From Streptomyces sp. NBC_01351 (GTDB lineage: Bacteria > Actinomycetota > Actinomycetes > Streptomycetales > Streptomycetaceae), in assembly GCF_036237315.1 (NCBI RefSeq), contig NZ_CP108356.1:1550001-1614000 (forward strand): a stretch of 64,000 nucleotides of DNA, given 5' to 3'. Each line of letters opens with the position of its first letter. The stretch's first letter is position 1. The position numbers and the translations under genes are program-made. Of the stretch, positions 50,870 to 58,762 are shown one piece after another. A model generated the notes under the pieces. The model did not search any database. It was given only the letters and a program-made list of their open reading frames with translations, and was not told the DNA's origin.

Positions 50870-52903
50870 ATGACAGACCGAACAGTCGCAGCGGCCACCC
50901 GCACCCCGCGCCGCCACCATCGCCATGGCGGCGACCAGCGGACCCCGGCGGGTCAGGCGGGGCAGACGGCCCCGGCGGCACGGGCGACCTCTGAGGCGCA
51001 GGCAGCCCCGGCGGCACGGGCAGAGCAGGCGACGCAGACAGCCCCCGCGACCCCGGCAACACGGGCAACGCAGGCAGCCCCCGGAGCCCCGGCAGCACAG
51101 GCGACACGGGCGACACGGGCAACGCAGGCAGCCCCCGGAGCCCCGGCAGCACAGGCGACACGGGCGACACGGGCGACACGGGCGACAGCAGCACAGGCGG
51201 CCCTGGAGGTGCGGCCGGCACAGGCGGCCCCGGAAGCACGGGCGTCCCTAGCGGCGCAGGCTGCACAGGCGGCCCCGGAAGCACGGGCAGCCGTAGCAGC
51301 CCCGGCAGCTCAGGCAGCACCGCAAGCACCGGAAGCACCGGCGACAGCAGCACAGGCGGCCCTGGAGGTGCGGCCGGCGCAGACGGCCCCAGAAGCACAG
51401 GCAGCCCTCGCAGCTCCGGCAGCCCTGGAAGCACAGACGGCACATACGCCCCCGGCGGCCGTGGCGACACTCGCAGCCCCGGCGGCCCCCACCGGCCCGG
51501 CAGCCCCCGCGGCACCCCCGGTTGCGGCAACGCTCGCGGCTCAGGCGGCTCCGGCAGACGCGGCGGCAGCCGCCGACCCCGCACGCACGCCCGGCCCCGC
51601 CGCACCCCCGGCACCCGCCGCACCCACGGCCCCCGCCGCGTCGGCCGCGTCGGCCGGGCTCGATCGGCGGATGATCGCGCTCCTCGCGCTGACCTGCGCG
51701 ATCGCCGTCGGCAACATCTACTTCCCGCAGGCCGTCAGCCCGCTGGTCGCCGCCGGGCTGGGGACCTCGCCCGACAAGGCCGCCCTGGTGGTCACCGCCA
51801 CGCAGATCGGCTACACCGCCGGCATCTTCCTGCTGGTCCCGCTCGGCGACCGGTTCCCCTACCGCCGGCTCCTCGTCACCCTGCTCGCGGCGAGCGGCGC
51901 GGCGCTGCTCGCCGCCTCCCTGGCCCGCAGCCTGTCCCAACTCGTCGTCGCCAGCGCCCTCGTCGGCGTGACCACCACCTCCGCCCAGCTGATCGGCCCG
52001 ATGACGGTGGGCCTGGTCGCCGAGGGGCGGCGCGGTGTGGTGATGGGCACCCTGCTCAGCGGCTCCATCGGCGGCATGCTGCTGGCCCGCACCTTCAGCG
52101 GTGCGGTCGGCGAGCGGTTCGGGTGGCGGGCGCCCTACCTGGTGGCCGGGGTCGTGGTGCTGGGCCTCGCGGTGGTGCTGGCCCGCGCCCTGCCGACCTT
52201 GACCGCCATCGGACCCGGGTCCGGGTCCGGGTCCGGGTCCGGCCCCCGGGTGCCCCTCCGCACCCTGCCCATCCGGCCGCTGCGCCTGCTCCGCGCCGAG
52301 CCCGAGCTGCGGCGCTCCGCCTGCTATCAGGCGGCCCTCTTCGGCGGGTTCTCCGCCGTCTGGACCTGCCTGGCACTGCTCCTCACCGGTCCGCTCTACG
52401 GTTTCGGCCCGCAGGCCCTCGGGCTGGTGGCGCTCACCGGGGTGATCACCATGGCGTGCACCCCGTTGGCCGGCCGGATCGTGGACCGCCTCGGCCCCGA
52501 CCCGGTCAACCTGGCCTGCTTCCTCGCCACGCTCGCGGCCGCCGCCGTCCTCGCCGTCGGCGCCCGCGGCGGCACCGCGGGGCTCGTCGCGCTCGTCCTC
52601 GGCACGCTGCTGCTCGACACCGCCATGCAGTGCGGCATGATCGCCAACCAGGCCCGCTTCTACGCCCTGCGCGGCGACTCCCGCAGCGCGCTCAACACCG
52701 CCTACATGACCTGCGCCTACCTGGGCGGCAGCGCCGGGTCCTGGCTCGGTCTGCAGGTCCACCGGCACGGCGGCTGGCTCGGCGTCTGCCTGATGCTGGC
52801 GCTGTTGACGGCTCCCGCCATGGACTCCGCCCGCCGGGTGCGCGCCGCGAAACGCCAGGTCGGATTCCCGCCAGCCCTCCGGACCTCCGAGCGATTTCAT
52901 TGA
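50870..52903 (+). CDS. MFS transporter with a repeat-expanded N-terminus
   Basis: A 677-aa protein. Residues ~270-665 form a normal 12-helix major facilitator domain beginning LDRRMIALLALTCAIAVGN and containing LGDRFPYRRLLV (motif A region). The first ~265 residues are almost entirely Ala/Pro/Thr/Gln/Arg repeats, including an 18-residue unit duplicated in tandem. Related transporters usually have 10-25 residues there. The true start may lie downstream (Met at about 51670). A short GSGSGSGSG linker in the central loop comes from a GGTCCG-type array. Probable drug or metabolite efflux under the divergent ArsR-like gene. Confidence 0.85.
   Translation: MTDRTVAAATRTPRRHHRHGGDQRTPAGQAGQTAPAARATSEAQAAPAARAEQATQTAPATPATRATQAAPGAPAAQATRATRATQAAPGAPAAQATRATRATRATAAQAALEVRPAQAAPEARASLAAQAAQAAPEARAAVAAPAAQAAPQAPEAPATAAQAALEVRPAQTAPEAQAALAAPAALEAQTAHTPPAAVATLAAPAAPTGPAAPAAPPVAATLAAQAAPADAAAAADPARTPGPAAPPAPAAPTAPAASAASAGLDRRMIALLALTCAIAVGNIYFPQAVSPLVAAGLGTSPDKAALVVTATQIGYTAGIFLLVPLGDRFPYRRLLVTLLAASGAALLAASLARSLSQLVVASALVGVTTTSAQLIGPMTVGLVAEGRRGVVMGTLLSGSIGGMLLARTFSGAVGERFGWRAPYLVAGVVVLGLAVVLARALPTLTAIGPGSGSGSGSGPRVPLRTLPIRPLRLLRAEPELRRSACYQAALFGGFSAVWTCLALLLTGPLYGFGPQALGLVALTGVITMACTPLAGRIVDRLGPDPVNLACFLATLAAAAVLAVGARGGTAGLVALVLGTLLLDTAMQCGMIANQARFYALRGDSRSALNTAYMTCAYLGGSAGSWLGLQVHRHGGWLGVCLMLALLTAPAMDSARRVRAAKRQVGFPPALRTSERFH
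50925..51650 (+). repeat. Ala/Pro-coding degenerate repeat region
   Basis: A low-complexity stretch built from GGC-GAC-ACG-like triplets. A 54-nt unit is tandemly duplicated at 51067 and 51121; a ~38-nt unit recurs at 51180 and 51340 (spacing about 160 nt). In the transporter frame it encodes Ala-Thr-Arg and Ala-Pro strings; in the frame two bases later it encodes collagen-like Gly-X-Y. Confidence 0.8.
52209..52240 (+). repeat. Short GGTCCG array in the MFS central loop
   Basis: About five GGGTCC units are read here as Gly-Ser codons. This is the same hexamer as at 2241-2414 but in another frame. Confidence 0.8.
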
Positions 52904-52942
52904 AACCGCAACCAATTGCGTTGAGTGAGGGAGGAAAAGGGC

Positions 52943-53677
52943 ATGGACGAGAACACGGTGGCCCTGGTGACCGGCGGAAGCCGCGGAATCGGGGCGGCGA
53001 TCGCGCTACGGCTCGCCGAGGACGGGTTCGACGTGGCGATCACCTATGTCAACGGCGAAGACGCGGCGGCCGCCGTCGTCGGGAAGGTCGAGGCGCTCGG
53101 CCGGCACGCCATCGCCGTACGGGCCGATGCCGCGGATCCGGCGGCCGCCGCCCTGGCGGTGGAGCGGACCCTGCAGCGGTTCGGGCGGCTCGACGCACTC
53201 GTGAACAACGCCGGCGTGGGGGTGATCGGGCCGCTCGATGGACTGGAACTCGCCGACGTGGACCGGGTATTGGCGGTCAACGTGCGCGCGAGCTTCCTGG
53301 CGGCGCAGGCCGCGGCCGGGCGGATGGGCCCCGGCGGGCGGATCGTCAACATCGGGAGCTGCATGGCCCAGCGGGTCCCCGGCCCGGGCGGAACCCTGTA
53401 CGCGATGAGCAAGTCGGCGATGATCGGCCTGACCAAGGCACTGGCCCGGGAGCTGGGCGGGCGCGGGATCACCGCGAACGTCGTGCACCCCGGGCCGGTG
53501 GACACCGACATGAACCCGGCGGACGGCCCCTACGCCGGGCCGCAGGCGGAGATGACCGCCCTCGGGCGGTTCGCCGCCGCGCCGGAGGTGGCGGCCGTGG
53601 TGTCGTTCCTGGCCGGACCGGAGGCCGCGTACGTCACGGGCGCCGAGTTCGCCGTGGACGGCGGCCACGCCGCATAG
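52943..53677 (+). CDS. Short-chain dehydrogenase/reductase
   Basis: A 244-aa classical SDR: cofactor loop TGGSRGIGAA, NNAG, catalytic Ser in NIGSC and YAMSK. The length and motifs match 3-oxoacyl-ACP-reductase-like enzymes. ATG 52943 was preferred to the in-frame upstream ATG 52925 because AGGAAAAGG precedes it. It is 39 nt after the MFS gene, probably in one operon; the substrate is unknown. Confidence 0.9.
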   Translation: MDENTVALVTGGSRGIGAAIALRLAEDGFDVAITYVNGEDAAAAVVGKVEALGRHAIAVRADAADPAAAALAVERTLQRFGRLDALVNNAGVGVIGPLDGLELADVDRVLAVNVRASFLAAQAAAGRMGPGGRIVNIGSCMAQRVPGPGGTLYAMSKSAMIGLTKALARELGGRGITANVVHPGPVDTDMNPADGPYAGPQAEMTALGRFAAAPEVAAVVSFLAGPEAAYVTGAEFAVDGGHAA

Positions 53678-53711
53678 GCCTCCGCCGCGCGGCCTCCGCC
53701 GCGCAAGACCG

Positions 53712-54182
53712 TCAGGGCAGCCACCGGCCCGCCTTCATCAGGTCGCGGCCCGCGATCTCGTTCACCTCGCGCCAGGCCTGGATCCACACCGGCGCGATCC
53801 GGAAGTAGGGGTACGGGACGGCGAAGCCGCCGGGGTCGAAGCCGGTGTGTGCCGCGAAGGCTTCCTGTTCGCCGGGGGCGAGGTCCGTCACCGACAGCGA
53901 GGTCGCGGTGCCCTCGACGAGGACCACGTCGCGGGTGGCGCCGAAGGCGAGGCGGACCCGGCCGTTCGCGGCCAGATTGCGGCCGGTGGGCGCGGTCCGG
54001 CTGGTCGACAGCAGGAAGGTCTCGCCGTTCCAGAGGAAGGAGAGCGGGACGAGGCAGGGGACCCCGTCGGCGTCCGCCGTGGAGACCCACACGTCGTTGT
54101 CGGCCTCGAACCGGGCCAGGGTGTCCTTGCGGCGGGTCTCGAGGTCGCGCGGCGCCTCGGGGGTCTCGGGGGTCTCGGTCAT
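53712..54182 (-). CDS. Pyridoxamine 5'-phosphate oxidase-fold protein
   Basis: A 156-aa split-barrel protein: DNDVWVSTADADGVPCLVPL and NGRVRLAFGATRDVVLVEG are the flavin-binding strands; the C-terminus IAPVWIQAWREVNE is typical of PNPOx/general stress FMN or F420 binders. Substrate unknown. ATG 54182 is the first start that gives family length. Confidence 0.85.
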   Translation of the reverse strand: MTETPETPEAPRDLETRRKDTLARFEADNDVWVSTADADGVPCLVPLSFLWNGETFLLSTSRTAPTGRNLAANGRVRLAFGATRDVVLVEGTATSLSVTDLAPGEQEAFAAHTGFDPGGFAVPYPYFRIAPVWIQAWREVNEIAGRDLMKAGRWLP

Positions 54183-54282
54183 GTGCGTGCTCTCCCGTTT
54201 TCCGGTGCGGGCCCGGAGTTCGGGCCGCAGGGGTTCCGGAGCCCACCCTGCCTCACCGCGACGGGAGTTGTACGGAAATACG

Positions 54283-54354
54283 CCGGAGGGGCGCACCGCC
54301 GAGCGGTGCGCCCCTCCGGGTCGTGCACGCCCCGGGGGTGTCGGCCCCCGGGGC
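54283..54354. terminator. Two tandem hairpins after the allantoicase gene
   Basis: First stem: CCGGAGGGGCGCACCGC (54283-54299) and its perfect complement (54303-54319). Second: GCCCCGGGGG paired with CCCCCGGGGC (54330-54354). Together they should end the allantoin operon on the minus strand. Confidence 0.8.
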
Positions 54355-54369
54355 TGGATCAGGGTGGCG

Positions 54370-55488
54370 TCAGCCGCCCAGCTCCTGGTGGCGGGCGGCG
54401 TGCGCGGCCGTGCCGTTCTCCGTCAGCGAGCCGTACAGGCGCAGGCGGGAGAAGCCGCCGTCCGGGAAGATGTCGATCCGGACGTGCGTGCCGACCGCCG
54501 GGGCGTCCAGCACGAAGCGGTGGTTGGTGTCGGGCTGCAGGCGGGTGCGCGGCAGGAACTCGGTCCACTCGCCCTCCTCGCCCGTCTTCACGGAGAGGGA
54601 GGCCCAGCCCGCGGAGTTGCCCTTGAGGTACGCGGTGTCGATCTCGACGGCGCGGATCTCGGACTCGGCGACGAGCTGGTAGCGGATCCAGTCGTTGCCG
54701 TTGTCACGGCGACGGGCGGTCTCCCAGCCGTCGTCCATCTTGCGGGAGCGGCCCGGGTTGATGGTGTTGGTCGGCGGGGAGTAGAAGCGGTTGGACGCGT
54801 CCTGGACCGAGCCGCCGTTCTCCAGCGCGGCGACGTCGAAGGTGCCCAGCGTGGCGAGCCACTTCGGGTCCTGGAAGACCTCGCCGTACACGCGCAGGCG
54901 GGCGATGCCGCCGTCCGGGTGCTGGTTGACGCGCAGGTGCGTGAAGCGCTGCTCGACGTTCACCTCGAAGCCGTTGGCCGCGTGGCCGCCGACCGGGGTG
55001 CGCTCGACGAGGGTCGTCCACTTGACGTCCTCGCCGAGGAGCTCCTCCGGCGTCGGCGCGAGGGCGCCCTGCCAGTTGGTGCCCTCGATGGAGACGGCCT
55101 GCGGCATGTTGCCGCGGAAGTGGGCGGTGTCGACGACGATGCCGCGGACCACACCGGGGGCGCCCAGGCGGACGAGCGCCCAGTCGTGGTCCTCGGTGGT
55201 CGGCCACGGCTGGGTGGCGGAGACGCCGCGGCGGCGGCGGGTCTCCCAGCCGTCCATGATCTTGCCCTTGTGCCCGAAGTGCTCCGGGTCGAAGTGGCCG
55301 GCCTCGGCGATGAGCAGGTTCTCGCGCTGGGCGAAGAACTCGTCGTTGGCAGCGATGACACCGGCGCCCAGCTCACGGGCGGCGAGGTTCGCGTACTGGG
55401 TGAACGGGAAGTCCGCGGTGCGGTAGTCCGCGTACGGGTCGCCGCCTCCGTACGGGTTCGCGTTACCGGTGAAGGAGGGAATTGCCAC
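54370..55488 (-). CDS. alc: Allantoicase
   Basis: A 372-aa protein made of two homologous beta-jelly-roll halves: DGWETRRRRGVS with HDWALVRLGAPGVVRGIVVD in the first and DGWETARRRDNGNDW with YQLVAESEIRAVEID in the second. It hydrolyses allantoate to ureidoglycolate and urea. It follows allantoinase with a 2-nt gap, so the two steps of allantoin use are co-expressed. The tandem hairpins downstream mark the operon end. Confidence 0.95.
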   Translation of the reverse strand: MAIPSFTGNANPYGGGDPYADYRTADFPFTQYANLAARELGAGVIAANDEFFAQRENLLIAEAGHFDPEHFGHKGKIMDGWETRRRRGVSATQPWPTTEDHDWALVRLGAPGVVRGIVVDTAHFRGNMPQAVSIEGTNWQGALAPTPEELLGEDVKWTTLVERTPVGGHAANGFEVNVEQRFTHLRVNQHPDGGIARLRVYGEVFQDPKWLATLGTFDVAALENGGSVQDASNRFYSPPTNTINPGRSRKMDDGWETARRRDNGNDWIRYQLVAESEIRAVEIDTAYLKGNSAGWASLSVKTGEEGEWTEFLPRTRLQPDTNHRFVLDAPAVGTHVRIDIFPDGGFSRLRLYGSLTENGTAAHAARHQELGG

Positions 55489-55490
55489 TG

Positions 55491-56834
55491 TCAGTTCTGC
55501 CTTTCGAGGAGGAGGCCCGTGGGCTCGGTCGGGGTGCCGTGGTCGGCGATCTGCGTGCCGCGCAGCCAGGTGGACTTGACGACGCCGTGCAGGGTCTTGC
55601 CCGCGTACGCCGTCACCTGGTTGCGGTGGTGGAGTTCGGCCGGATCCACAGTGAACGTTTCTTCAGGGGCCAGGACGGCGAAGTCGGCGTCGCGGCCGAC
55701 CTCGATCGCGCCCTTCTGCGCCAGACCGGCGAGGGCGGCCGGGGCGGCGGACATCCAGCGGACGACGTCCTCGATGCTGCGGCCGCGCCTGCGCGCCTCG
55801 GTCCAGATCGCCGGGAGGCCCAGCTGGAGGGAGGAGATGCCGCCCCACGCGGTGGCGAAGTCGCCGGTCTTCAGGTCCGCGGTGGAGGGCGAGTGGTCGG
55901 AGACGATGCAGTCGATGGTGCCGTCGGCGAGCGCGTCCCACAGGAGGTCCTGGTTGGCGGCCTCACGGATGGGCGGGCAGCACTTGAACTCGGTTGCGCC
56001 GTCCGGGACTTCCTCGGCCGTGAGGGTGAGGAAGTGCGGGCAGGACTCGACCGTGATCTTGACGCCCTCGGCCTTGGCGGCGGAGATCAGGGGCAGCGCG
56101 TCGGAGGACGACAGGTGCAGGACGTGCACGCGGGCGCCGATGCGCTTGGCCTGGTCGATCAGGTTCTGGATCGCGGTGTTCTCGGCGTCCTTGGGGCGGG
56201 AGGCCAGGAAGTCGGCGTACTTGGGGCCCGGGTTGTTCGGCGCGGACTCCAGGTGGTGCGGGTCCTCGGCGTGCACGATCATCAGGCCGCCGAAGCCGGT
56301 GATCTCCGCGAGGGAGGCGGCCAGCTGCTCCTGGTCGAGCTCGGGGAACTCGTCCACGCCGGAGGGCGACAGGAAGCACTTGAAGCCGAAGACGCCGGCG
56401 TCGTGCAGCGGGCGCAGGTCCTTGACGTTGTCCGGCAGGGCGCCGCCCCAGAAGCCGATGTCCACGTGCGCCTTGGTACGGGCGACCTCCTGCTTGACGC
56501 GCAGGTTGTCGGTCGTGGTGGTGGGCGGCAGGGAGTTCAGCGGCATGTCGAGGATCGTGGTGATGCCACCGGCCGCGGCGGCGCGGGTGGCCGTCCAGAA
56601 GCCTTCCCACTCGGTGCGGCCCGGGTCGTTCACGTGGACGTGGGTGTCGACCAGGCCGGGGAGCAGGACGTCGTCGCCGAAGTCCTCCAGCCGGGCTCCG
56701 GCCGGTACCTCGGCGTCGTGGGCCAGGACGGCCGTGATCTTCCCGCCGGCGACGGCCACCGAAGCGGCGCGCGTCCCCTCGGGGGTGATGACGCGCGTCG
56801 AGCGCAGTACCAGTTCCACAGCCACGTCGGCCAC
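55491..56834 (-). CDS. allB: Allantoinase
   Basis: A 447-aa protein; GTG 56834 with GGGGAGG 5 nt upstream. A cyclic amidohydrolase with [12 protein letters not shown] (HxH metal site), carbamylated-Lys motif [19 protein letters not shown] and CIVSDHSP (metal Asp). It opens allantoin to allantoate. First gene of the allantoin operon and divergent from the IclR regulator; the spacer holds three related motif copies. Confidence 0.95.
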   Translation of the reverse strand: MADVAVELVLRSTRVITPEGTRAASVAVAGGKITAVLAHDAEVPAGARLEDFGDDVLLPGLVDTHVHVNDPGRTEWEGFWTATRAAAAGGITTILDMPLNSLPPTTTTDNLRVKQEVARTKAHVDIGFWGGALPDNVKDLRPLHDAGVFGFKCFLSPSGVDEFPELDQEQLAASLAEITGFGGLMIVHAEDPHHLESAPNNPGPKYADFLASRPKDAENTAIQNLIDQAKRIGARVHVLHLSSSDALPLISAAKAEGVKITVESCPHFLTLTAEEVPDGATEFKCCPPIREAANQDLLWDALADGTIDCIVSDHSPSTADLKTGDFATAWGGISSLQLGLPAIWTEARRRGRSIEDVVRWMSAAPAALAGLAQKGAIEVGRDADFAVLAPEETFTVDPAELHHRNQVTAYAGKTLHGVVKSTWLRGTQIADHGTPTEPTGLLLERQN

Positions 56835-56852
56835 CGGAACCTCCCCATCTAC

Positions 56853-56869
56853 TTCCACAGAGCGAAATT
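56853..56869. promoter_or_regulatory. Putative IclR-type operator, site A
   Basis: TTCCACAGAGCGAAATT lies next to the allB start. It matches sites B and C in TTCYRYAKRRYGRAAT. Confidence 0.5.
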
Positions 56870-56961
56870 CAACGTTCTGTTGACGGAGTCTTCACGGCGA
56901 TGGGTGACCAGTCAAGAGCGCCCGGACGGACCACTGACACACCGGCACCGCAATTGGATGT

Positions 56962-56978
56962 TTCCACAGGATGGAATT
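56962..56978. promoter_or_regulatory. Putative IclR-type operator, site B
   Basis: TTCCACAGGATGGAATT, the most symmetric copy (TTCC/GGAA). Confidence 0.55.
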
Positions 56979-56981
56979 AAG

Positions 56982-56998
56982 ATTTCGCTATACAGAAT
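56982..56998. promoter_or_regulatory. Putative IclR-type operator, site C (inverted)
   Basis: ATTTCGCTATACAGAAT, the reverse complement of the same pattern, adjacent to site B. Confidence 0.5.
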
Positions 56999-57161
56999 GT
57001 AGCTACCACCACCGGGGGCCGGACGGGTAACTTCGCGAGGACGTCCGCCCCCGGACATACCGCCTCTGACCGGCGGGGACGGCATCGCCCCTGCCTCTAG
57101 GGCCGACGCCGACCGACCGGTAGGCTGCTTCCTTGCCTGCCAGCACCGAAAGGACCGCGCC

Positions 57162-57965
57162 GTGCCGACGTCCAGCGCCAGCACCACCGACGCTTCCGCC
57201 AAGCCCACCGCCGCCAGCGGTGGCGTCCAGTCCCTTGAGCGCGCCTTCGATCTGCTCGAACGCATGGCCGACGCAGGGGGCGAAGTCGGCCTCAGCGAGC
57301 TCTCCGCCGCCAGCGGTCTGCCGCTGCCTACGATCCACCGTCTCATGCGCACCCTCGTGGCGTGCGGTTATGTCCGCCAGCAGCCCAACCGCCGTTACTC
57401 CCTCGGGCCGCGCCTGATCCGCCTCGGCGAGTCCGCGTCGCGTCTGCTGGGCACCTGGGCCCGCCCCTACCTGGCCCGCCTTGTCGAGGAGACCGGCGAG
57501 ACGGCCAACATGGCCCTGCTCGACGGGGACGAGATCGTCTACGTCGCCCAGGTTCCGTCCAAGCACTCCATGCGCATGTTCACCGAGGTCGGCCGCCGGG
57601 TGCTGCCGCACTCCACCGGCGTGGGCAAGGCGCTCCTCGCCTACACCCCCGCCGACGAGGTCCGGGCCCTGCTCTCGCGCACCGGCATGCCGGCCGCGAC
57701 CGAGAAGACCATCACCACGCCCGAGGGCTTCCTGGAGGCGCTGGAGCAGGTCCGCAAGGTGGGCTACGCGGTCGACGACAACGAGCAGGAGATAGGAGTC
57801 CGCTGCCTCGCGGTCTCCGTCCCGAACTCGCCGACCGCCGCGGCGATCTCCATCTCGGGCCCCGCGGGCCGCGTCACGGAGGCCGTGGCCGAGTCGTTCG
57901 TGCCGATCCTGCAGGGCGTGGCCGCCGAGCTCTCGGTGGCGCTGGCCAACCAGAACCCGGCGTAA
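57162..57965 (+). CDS. allR: IclR-family regulator of allantoin genes (AllR-like)
   Basis: A 267-aa protein, GTG start with AAAGGA upstream. A winged helix (about 20-85: SLERAFDLLERMADAGG, LSAASGLPLPTIHRLMRTL) and an IclR effector domain with VGKALLAY, GYAVDDNEQEIGVRCLAV and a C-terminal AAAISISGPAGR. It is divergent from allB, as in Streptomyces AllR loci where the regulator represses allantoin and glyoxylate genes until allantoin-derived effectors accumulate. Regulation here is inferred from family and position. Confidence 0.92.
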   Translation: MPTSSASTTDASAKPTAASGGVQSLERAFDLLERMADAGGEVGLSELSAASGLPLPTIHRLMRTLVACGYVRQQPNRRYSLGPRLIRLGESASRLLGTWARPYLARLVEETGETANMALLDGDEIVYVAQVPSKHSMRMFTEVGRRVLPHSTGVGKALLAYTPADEVRALLSRTGMPAATEKTITTPEGFLEALEQVRKVGYAVDDNEQEIGVRCLAVSVPNSPTAAAISISGPAGRVTEAVAESFVPILQGVAAELSVALANQNPA

Positions 57966-57979
57966 CGGTCGGTCCCGTA

Positions 57980-58036
57980 CGTACGAAGGCCCCGGCGCAC
58001 CCTCGCTTCGAGGGGGCGCCGGGGCCTTCGCGTACG
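57980..58036. terminator. Bidirectional hairpin terminator
   Basis: A long stem pairs CGAAGGCCCCGGCGC with its complement GCGCCGGGGCCTTCG, extended by GTACG/CGTAC ends and an inner CCTCG/CGAGG stem. It lies between the convergent IclR and ABC ATPase genes. Confidence 0.88.
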
Positions 58037-58069
58037 CGCGCCGGCGCCCGGGCCCTCGCGTACCTGCGC

Positions 58070-58762
58070 TCAGAAGGCCCGCACCGGCTCCGCCTCCTGC
58101 GTCAGGCGGCCGTCCGTCATGGTCGCCGTGCGGTCCATCCGCTCCAGGTGGGCGTGGTCGTGCGTGACCAGCACGGTGGCCGTGGAGCGCTCCCGGGTCA
58201 GGGTGACCAGCAGGTCCAGGACGGCCGCTCCGCGCTCGTGGTCCAGGGCGCTGGTCGGTTCGTCGACCAGCAGCACGTCGGGCTCGTTCATCAGGGCGCG
58301 GGCGATGTTGATCCGCTGGCGCTGGCCGCCGGAGAGCTGGTGGGGGCGCTTGTCGGCCTTGTCGGCCAGGCCCACCGCCTCCAGCAGCTCCAGCGCCCGG
58401 CGGCGCAGTGCGCGGGAGGGGCGGCCGGAGAGGTGTGCCATGACCTGGAGCTGTTCGGCGGCGGTGAGCGAGGCCAGCAGGTTCGGCTGCTGGAAGACGA
58501 TGCCGATCTTCTCCCGGCGCAGGGCCGCCTTCTCGGCGGCGCCGAGCCCGCTGACCTCCGTACCCGCGACGACGACCCGGCCGGAGTCCGGGGTGACGAG
58601 GGTGGCGGCGACGGCGAGCAGGCTGGACTTGCCGGAGCCGGAGGGTCCGATCACCGCGGTCAGGGTGCCCGCGGGCACCTCCAGGCCGACCGCGTCGAGG
58701 GCGATGAGCCTGCCGTCGCCGTCCGGGTAGGTGAGCGTGACGTCATGGACGAGCAGGGTCAT
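58070..58762 (-). CDS. MacB/LolD-type ABC exporter ATPase
   Basis: A 230-aa protein: Walker [13 protein letters not shown]-loop VFQQPNLL, signature LSGGQRQRINIAR, Walker [14 protein letters not shown]-loop VLVTHDHAH. Its ATG overlaps the permease stop (ATGA). With the FtsX-like partner it forms an export or mechanotransmission pump of the kind often controlled by a neighbouring two-component system. Confidence 0.93.
   Translation of the reverse strand: MTLLVHDVTLTYPDGDGRLIALDAVGLEVPAGTLTAVIGPSGSGKSSLLAVAATLVTPDSGRVVVAGTEVSGLGAAEKAALRREKIGIVFQQPNLLASLTAAEQLQVMAHLSGRPSRALRRRALELLEAVGLADKADKRPHQLSGGQRQRINIARALMNEPDVLLVDEPTSALDHERGAAVLDLLVTLTRERSTATVLVTHDHAHLERMDRTATMTDGRLTQEAEPVRAF

Larger units (their letters stand above)
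56835..57161. promoter_or_regulatory. Divergent control region of the allantoin genes
   Basis: The 327-nt spacer has no ORF support but is locally AT-rich. It contains three similar imperfect palindromes (56853-56869, 56962-56978, 56982-56998) and a TCAAC-GTTCT-GTTGA inverted repeat at 56869-56883. Confidence 0.65.

Noticed and set aside
49836..51623. Minus-strand collagen-like/Pro-Leu-rich extension of the ArsR-like regulator
   Set aside because: It is antisense to the transporter repeat region; the regulator has the normal DUF5937 start at 50813 and nothing upstream belongs to it.
50925..51650. CRISPR-like repeat array
   Set aside because: Repeats are contiguous, degenerate and in frame with a coding sequence, with no unique spacers and no cas genes.
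52907..52920. Operator palindrome CGCAA-CCAA-TTGCG before the SDR
   Set aside because: Arms are only 5 bp and lie inside a likely operon; not enough to call a regulatory site.
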